Assembly: GCA_030595485.1 (NCBI GenBank)
Contig: JAUVDE010000073.1
Location: forward strand, 1 to 11,024
From: Draconibacterium sp.
GTDB lineage: Bacteria > Bacteroidota > Bacteroidia > Bacteroidales > Prolixibacteraceae
DNA length: 11,024 nt
Direction: 5' to 3'
Shown here: positions 7,460 to 11,024 of the stretch, one piece after another
Position numbering within the stretch: position 1 is the stretch's first letter
How the letters are laid out: the number at the start of each line of letters is the position of its first letter
Notes under the pieces: generated by a model
Database searches by the model: none
What the model saw: only the letters and a program-made list of their open reading frames with translations
Told to the model about the DNA's origin: nothing
Made by a program: the position numbers and the translations under genes

Positions 7460-9307
7460 TTATAAAATAAAGCTTAGTCCACCAAAAGCAGTAGCTTCAG
7501 GCATGGTGTAATATCTGTTAACTTCATATTTTGTATTCAATAAATTTTTAGCACTAACAAAAACTTTAAGGTTTCGTGTTAGGTTATACACGGCTTTAGC
7601 ATTTAGTAAAGTATAACTTACTTTGTTGACAACACGTGATGGATCGTTGTCGAGGTCAGAAACCTGTTGTATACTCGTCATTAGTTGAAGTTTTTTAATT
7701 CGATAATGGGCATTTAAAAATACATGGTGCGCGGGGGTGGCATAAACAGGATTTTTCATGTTAATGTAACTGTAAGTGGCATTAACTTTTAAGTCTTTAA
7801 AGGGTTCTGCATTTAAAGCAAACTCAATTCCTTTGTTCGAAACTTCTCCGGTATTTTGAAATCCATTGGGTGGCCCGGCATTAATAATTAGGTTGTCGCC
7901 TTCAATTATAAACAAGGTAAGTTCGCCATTCATATTGCCATTGAAGAATGTTTTTGTTAGTCCCGTTTCATAATTCCAAACAGTTTCTGGATTAAGATTT
8001 GGGTTTGGTCCCCACAGAAATAATTCGCGCATGGTTGGGCTTCTAAAGCCTTTTGAAATTGTTCCTTTCCAGGTAGCTTGTGTTGTTAGTTCGTAAGCAA
8101 AACCTACTGCAGGAATCCATTGCGCGCCATATTCGCTATGATGTTGGTAGCGAATTCCACCATTTAAGGTAAGTTTTTTTGTAAGCTGTTGCTGTATTTG
8201 TGTGTAAAAGCCCAATTCGGTAATTGAGGTGTCGGCAAAAACAATTCCATTTCCACGCATGGCATTTACATTTTCAGCTAAGCCTCCATAATTCATAAAA
8301 TCAAAACCGGTGGTTAGGGTATTGCCTTTAAAGAGGTTGAACGATTCGTAAATATTGGCGCCATAATTATGGTCGGTTGAATGAAAACCATCCGTTATTT
8401 CATGTTCGCCAAAGTTGTAGAATACTTTTATGGCACCACTTGCTTTGTCGAATTCGTTAAGCAAGGTAAAGGCCCAATAACCACGCAATATATCAATACG
8501 CTCTCCTGCTTGTGCGTTTAATGTATCTGGTCCGGGGTCTGCAGACTCAAATGCGGCGAGGCTGACATCGGTTGACGCTGAGAAATGGTCGTTAAAATCG
8601 TATCCCAGTTTTAAGTATCCATTCGTAATCTTAAAATCAGAATGAGGACGGTGACCGTCTGTTTGGTCGTGATTGGCCGAAATAAAAGTGCTAAATTTAT
8701 TCTTTTTAAAGCCCACTGATCCCATGTACTTTTGGGTGTTGTACGAACCATAAGATATTCTGGCATTTCCATGAGTACCTTCATCATGCTGCTTTTTAGT
8801 AATAATATTAATTACACCACCCATCGCATTTGAGCCATAAAGAATGGATGCCGGTCCTCGAATTACCTCAACACGTTCAACATCTGATGCCACGTACGAA
8901 TCGGGGAGTGGATGTCCCATAATCCCCATAAATTGTGGATGTCCGTCGATTAGCATTAATACTCCGGTTGTCGGACTCCCTCCAATGCCTCGAATTGAAA
9001 TTTGTCCGGCTGAACCTTGAGCCACCCCAAAGCCTGTTACTCCACGCTCGGTTACAAAAAGCCCGGGTACCCTTCCATTTAAAATGGGGAGAAGCGCCGA
9101 CTCATCACTTTCTTCAATTTGAGTTCGGTTTATTACCGAAACGGCCATTGGAATAGTATTGCGATTTACTTTAACTTGAGTTCCGGTTACAATAATCTCA
9201 TTAATTTCGATGGTGTCTTCAGTTGCAAAATGCATTTGTGCTTGCAAAGCGAAAGGATAAATAAACGTGGCTAATAAGCCGAAAGCTATTTTGAATTGAA
9301 TTTTCAT
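7460..9307 (-). CDS. TonB-dependent outer-membrane receptor, BtuB/CirA size class
   Basis: This 615-aa outer-membrane active transporter has a signal peptide at residues 1-24 (ending LQAQ), a TonB-box-like IEINEIIVTGTQ at about 33-44, and a plug domain at about 50-170. Plug motifs include QISIRGIGG, LIDGHPQFMG and the block VERVEVIRGP..LYGSNAMGGVINIITKK. A beta-barrel follows to the C-terminus (barrel motif FRSPTMRELFLWGPNPNLNPE; the last residues are GGLSFIL). It lacks the extra N-terminal carboxypeptidase-like domain of SusC proteins and is far shorter than them. Putative loops are rich in histidine (213, 219, 222; 302, 309, 313; 389, 390), which could suit a metal or metal-chelate substrate. 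It lies 55 bp downstream of a NikR-family gene on the same strand. The substrate is unknown: nickel, another metal or a cofactor are possible. The stop is only 14 bp from the convergent lipoprotein gene. Confidence 0.92.
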   Translation of the reverse strand: MKIQFKIAFGLLATFIYPFALQAQMHFATEDTIEINEIIVTGTQVKVNRNTIPMAVSVINRTQIEESDESALLPILNGRVPGLFVTERGVTGFGVAQGSAGQISIRGIGGSPTTGVLMLIDGHPQFMGIMGHPLPDSYVASDVERVEVIRGPASILYGSNAMGGVINIITKKQHDEGTHGNARISYGSYNTQKYMGSVGFKKNKFSTFISANHDQTDGHRPHSDFKITNGYLKLGYDFNDHFSASTDVSLAAFESADPGPDTLNAQAGERIDILRGYWAFTLLNEFDKASGAIKVFYNFGEHEITDGFHSTDHNYGANIYESFNLFKGNTLTTGFDFMNYGGLAENVNAMRGNGIVFADTSITELGFYTQIQQQLTKKLTLNGGIRYQHHSEYGAQWIPAVGFAYELTTQATWKGTISKGFRSPTMRELFLWGPNPNLNPETVWNYETGLTKTFFNGNMNGELTLFIIEGDNLIINAGPPNGFQNTGEVSNKGIEFALNAEPFKDLKVNATYSYINMKNPVYATPAHHVFLNAHYRIKKLQLMTSIQQVSDLDNDPSRVVNKVSYTLLNAKAVYNLTRNLKVFVSAKNLLNTKYEVNRYYTMPEATAFGGLSFIL

Positions 9308-9318
9308 GTTTTATTTTG

Positions 9319-9346
9319 GTGTTACCTATTATGTATTTCGTGTTAC
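9319..9346. promoter_or_regulatory. tandem GTGTTAC half-sites before the receptor gene
   Basis: GTGTTAC occurs at 9319-9325 and again at 9340-9346, in the same orientation and 21 bp apart, which is two helical turns. The same heptamer forms both arms of the palindrome at the nikR start. It lies between the nikR stop and the receptor start, and the nearer copy ends 11 bp before that ATG. It is likely a second binding site for the neighbouring regulator. Confidence 0.5.
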
Positions 9347-9358
9347 TATTCGCGCAAA
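9328..9358 (-). promoter_or_regulatory. candidate internal promoter for the TonB-dependent receptor
   Basis: Read on the minus strand, TTTG (9358-9355) is followed after 19 bp by TACATAAT (9335-9328). This fits the Bacteroidota -33 box and spacing, but only the TA and one T of the -7 box. One GTGTTAC half-site lies inside the spacer and the other just past the -7 box. That arrangement would suit repression, but the promoter match itself is partial. Confidence 0.3.
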
Positions 9359-9362
9359 AAAA

Positions 9363-9764
9363 TTATTTGGCTTTGCTCATTACCAGTTTACCATGTTGAA
9401 TGCCTTTAATGCCGATTAATTTATCCGACACCTCTGTTAGTTTTCGCGAGGGACCTTTAACTGCAATAATTTCCATGTAGTTTAAATCATTTAAGTAAAA
9501 ACCCTGAACCGAAAGAACATAGTCTTTGTAGTGGTATTGAATATCGGATGATTTTTTTAGAATTTCCTTTTTTTCGTGATTGAATACCAAAACAACTGCA
9601 CCTGCAACAATATTGTCACATTTCCATTTTTCTTCCACCATATTTTTTTCAATCAAATAGCGAATAGCTTGGGAACGATTGGCAAATGCATTATCATTTA
9701 CATAGTCATCAAGCGCTTTAAGCAACTCTTCGTCTAAAGAAACTCCGAACCTGGAAACCGACAT
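9363..9764 (-). CDS. nikR: NikR-family ribbon-helix-helix/ACT regulator lacking nickel ligands
   Basis: This 133-aa protein has the same length and layout as E. coli NikR. An N-terminal ribbon-helix-helix DNA-binding domain (about residues 1-45) contains SRFGVSLDEELLKALDDYV and NRSQAIRYLIEK. The C-terminal ACT-like domain (about 52-133) contains VLVFNHEKKEI, SDIQYHYKD, MEIIAVKG and GIQHGKL. In a hand alignment with E. coli NikR, which needs no gap across the metal site, the four nickel ligands are replaced: His76 by Tyr77, His87 by Gly88, His89 by Tyr90 and Cys95 by Tyr96. Glu30 and Asp34 of the potassium site also appear replaced, by Gln32 and Tyr36. It is therefore a NikR homologue by fold, but probably not a classical nickel sensor. 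It is the first gene of a likely two-gene operon with the receptor, with a palindromic operator over its start suggesting autoregulation. Confidence 0.88.
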   Translation of the reverse strand: MSVSRFGVSLDEELLKALDDYVNDNAFANRSQAIRYLIEKNMVEEKWKCDNIVAGAVVLVFNHEKKEILKKSSDIQYHYKDYVLSVQGFYLNDLNYMEIIAVKGPSRKLTEVSDKLIGIKGIQHGKLVMSKAK

Positions 9765-9765
9765 G

Positions 9766-9793
9766 GTGTTACGTTTTGTGATTATCGTAACAC
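9766..9793. promoter_or_regulatory. 28-bp NikR-type palindromic operator
   Basis: GTGTTACG and CGTAACAC form a perfect 8-bp inverted repeat separated by 12 bp. Counting six-base arms, the layout is GTGTTA-N16-TAACAC, the same 6-16-6 geometry as the E. coli NikR operator GTATGA-N16-TCATAC, with different bases. It begins 1 bp upstream of the nikR ATG and overlaps the expected transcription start. This implies direct autorepression. Confidence 0.72.
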
Positions 9794-9800
9794 GAAGGTA
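9793..9800 (-). promoter_or_regulatory. -7-like box of the nikR promoter
   Basis: On the minus strand TACCTTCG is one mismatch from TAnnTTTG. A start about 7 bp downstream would fall inside the 28-bp palindrome, and the ATG follows about 22 bp later. No clear -33 box is visible, and the MITE-like element begins about 25 bp further upstream. Confidence 0.35.
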
Positions 9801-9824
9801 AGAAAATTGGTGTAGTAAACTGTG

Positions 9825-9988
9825 TTAAGGGGACTTCTAAAAATTACTTCGCATCAAGATTGTCCGGGTTTTTCATAGACGATTAATATTTTCATAGAAC
9901 TATCGGGATAATTCAAGAAGATATTAAGAAGTATATTGGAAACCCTGACAACCCAAAGGAAACAAGGAATTTTTAGAAGTCCCCTTAA
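9825..9988. mobile_element. MITE-like 164-bp self-complementary element
   Basis: The ends are a perfect 21-bp inverted repeat (9825-9845 and 9968-9988), starting TTAAGGGGACTTC and ending GAAGTCCCCTTAA. Complementarity continues imperfectly inward through TTGTC-GGGTTT and TTAATAT blocks to a near-palindromic centre around 9905 (GAACTATCGGGATAATTC), so the whole element can fold into one long hairpin. TTAA at each end could be a 4-bp target duplication, leaving 17-bp terminal repeats that start GGGGACTTC. No transposase is encoded, so it would be non-autonomous. A TTAA duplication is compatible with IS5-type transposases, but the parent element is not identifiable here. Confidence 0.7.
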
Positions 9989-10002
9989 GCAATATTGATC
10001 TA

Positions 10003-10067
10003 GAATGAGATTCCACTCCTTGTGTCCCAAGTTGAGACAAAGTGTAAAGGTGGTGGGATTCATGTTC
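10003..10067. repeat. imperfect 65-bp dyad / stem-loop
   Basis: The left arm, beginning GAATGAGATTCCACTCCTT, pairs with the right arm AAAGGTGGTGGGATTCATGTTC, allowing small bulges. At its heart is a second dyad, TGTCCCAAGTTGAGACA (10023-10039), with a single mismatched pair. It sits 15 bp beyond the MITE-like element. It could be a structured RNA leader, a protein site or a decayed mobile element. No poly-T tract follows, so a classical terminator is unlikely. Confidence 0.4.
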
Positions 10068-10254
10068 ACAATGTTCTGTTAATTATTTTAGTTTTGTGCT
10101 TAAACGAAATGCATTAAAAACATATAACATTGTATACAGGAAGAAGACTGTTTATCAGTGAATTGGGATTATTCAGAATGGTTAAGAATTGAGGTGTTAT
10201 TAAACTCTAATTTATCATGATTGTTGAAGATAAATTAAATGCTTAGTGAAGATT

Positions 10255-10280
10255 GTTCTGTACTTTTGTGCGTACAGAAC
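10255..10280. promoter_or_regulatory. perfect 9-bp inverted repeat overlapping a -7 box
   Basis: GTTCTGTAC and GTACAGAAC are perfect inverted arms separated by 8 bp. The sequence TACTTTTG (10261-10268) inside it matches the Bacteroidota -7 consensus TAnnTTTG exactly, about 75 bp before the start of the secreted-protein gene. A repressor bound here would cover the promoter. The same bases could instead form a hairpin at the start of the transcript. Confidence 0.5.
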
Positions 10281-10341
10281 TTGTTGATAAAAGAAATCCA
10301 ATTGGTAAAGAAAAATTGTGAGGACAGGCGGTAGTGGACAT

Positions 10342-11024
10342 ATGTTAAACTTATCTCAAAGAAAGATGATTTGGGATTGCTATGGGCGTTACTTTGCCTT
10401 TGGTAGGAGTTTTAATACTCGTGTCTTTGCTATTTTTCTTGTATTTGTTTTAACTCTCTTCTCTTATTCTTCATTTGCACAATCAGCCAGTTCTACTTGG
10501 GCTTTGACCAACAATGGTAATGCAAGTGTAATTGGAAATATAACGGCTAACTCTCTTGAAAGAAGTGGGGGAGTGAGTGTAGGTTACAATTCGACATATG
10601 GCGTAAACAGTAATAGCTGGAATGGAAGTTCCAATCTATCAGAAGACTATTATCAATATTCAGTTGCACCACAAAATGGAAATGATTTAACAATTACACA
10701 AATTCAAATTTCGCACTATGTAGGTTTTAAAACAATGAGTGGGGAGGTTTATTATTCACTTGATGGGTTTGTAACGTCAGGTGTTAGTGTTCGGACATTA
10801 TCGGTGTCTAAATCTATAAATACAGTCTTATTTAGTGGGCTCTCCATAAATGTTAATGATGGACAAACTTTAACAATTAGAGTTTATGGTTGGTCAGCTC
10901 ATAATGGGAATACACTCTTTTATAACAGCAATGTTTCTGTTTCTGGAATCACAAGTGCTGTAACTACTCCATTGTTAGTCGTTTCACCTTCCATTTTAAA
11001 TTTTGGTTATGTTGAGGAAAACAC
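10342..11024 (+). CDS. secreted surface protein, N-terminal part, probable T9SS cargo (3' end outside window)
   Basis: An open frame starts at ATG 10342 and runs without a stop to the right edge, giving 227 codons. The protein begins with a 22-residue basic/aromatic lead, then a hydrophobic core (VFAIFLVFVLTLFSY) and a probable cleavage site SSFA before QSASSTW. A second in-frame ATG at 10366 would give a shorter n-region. The mature part is Ser/Asn/Thr/Gly-rich and beta-strand-like (for example STWALTNNGNASVIGNITAN, VYYSLDGF, QTLTIRVYGWS). It reaches VSPSILNFGYVEEN, which resembles the start of an ASH/choice-of-anchor-type beta-sandwich domain common in large secreted Bacteroidota proteins. 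The C-terminal sorting domain that would prove T9SS export lies outside the window. Catalytic or binding function cannot be judged. Confidence 0.75.
   Translation, partial: MLNLSQRKMIWDCYGRYFAFGRSFNTRVFAIFLVFVLTLFSYSSFAQSASSTWALTNNGNASVIGNITANSLERSGGVSVGYNSTYGVNSNSWNGSSNLSEDYYQYSVAPQNGNDLTITQIQISHYVGFKTMSGEVYYSLDGFVTSGVSVRTLSVSKSINTVLFSGLSINVNDGQTLTIRVYGWSAHNGNTLFYNSNVSVSGITSAVTTPLLVVSPSILNFGYVEEN

Larger units (their letters stand above)
9989..10341. other. gene-free leader region
   Basis: I see no credible coding region in this 353-bp stretch. It holds the 65-bp dyad at its left end, a TAGTTTTG box (10089-10096) matching the -7 consensus with no convincing -33 box, and the inverted repeat at 10255-10280. 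A minus-strand reading frame of 71 codons runs through this region into the MITE-like element, but it is composed of repeat sequence and resembles no family I know. Confidence 0.55.

Noticed and set aside
9854..10069. 71-codon minus-strand frame
   Set aside because: It runs through the MITE-like hairpin and the second dyad, has no recognisable domain, and its composition follows from the repeats.
9794..10341. Riboswitch (for example cobalamin) linked to the receptor
   Set aside because: No conserved cobalamin-box-like sequence was seen, and the region lies upstream of nikR, not directly before the receptor.
1..11024. CRISPR arrays, tRNA or rRNA genes
   Set aside because: No regularly spaced direct repeats and no tRNA- or rRNA-like segments were seen.

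Overview
The window is AT-rich chromosomal DNA from a member of the Bacteroidota. The evidence is a complete core type IX secretion system (T9SS) locus, Bacteroidota-style -7 promoter boxes (TAnnTTTG) and a TonB-dependent receptor. The gene order porP-gldK-gldL-gldM-gldN, and the long (300 aa) GldL, resemble the porPKLMN layout of Bacteroidia such as Porphyromonas more than the flavobacterial layout. A marine Marinilabiliales-type host is a guess.

Positions 1-6034 (+ strand) hold the T9SS cluster. It encodes a PorP/SprF outer-membrane barrel protein, the GldK lipoprotein, the GldL and GldM inner-membrane motor proteins, and the periplasmic GldN. gldK to gldN are spaced 8-30 bp apart and read as one operon, closed by a clear intrinsic terminator at about 6006-6034. 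GldL/GldM form the proton-driven motor, GldM spans the periplasm, and GldK/GldN form the outer-membrane-associated ring that works with PorP-type proteins.

Positions 6059-7445 (+) hold an extra, full-length GldK paralogue. It lies just beyond the terminator and behind a perfect 8-bp inverted repeat. Its lipoprotein N-terminus resembles a surface-export signal, unlike that of the first GldK.

Positions 7460-9800 (- strand) hold a two-gene unit that converges on the paralogue. It encodes a NikR-family ribbon-helix-helix regulator and, downstream of it, a BtuB-sized TonB-dependent receptor. A GTGTTAC half-site occurs as a 28-bp palindrome over the nikR start and as a direct repeat in front of the receptor gene. 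The regulator keeps the NikR fold and length but has lost all four canonical nickel ligands, so the pair may respond to something other than nickel. This is the most interesting point in the window.

Positions 9794-10341 carry no convincing gene. They hold a 164-bp self-complementary MITE-like element flanked by TTAA, a second imperfect dyad, and a 9-bp perfect inverted repeat overlapping a promoter-like box. From 10342 a secreted, probably T9SS-exported or surface protein begins and runs off the right edge.
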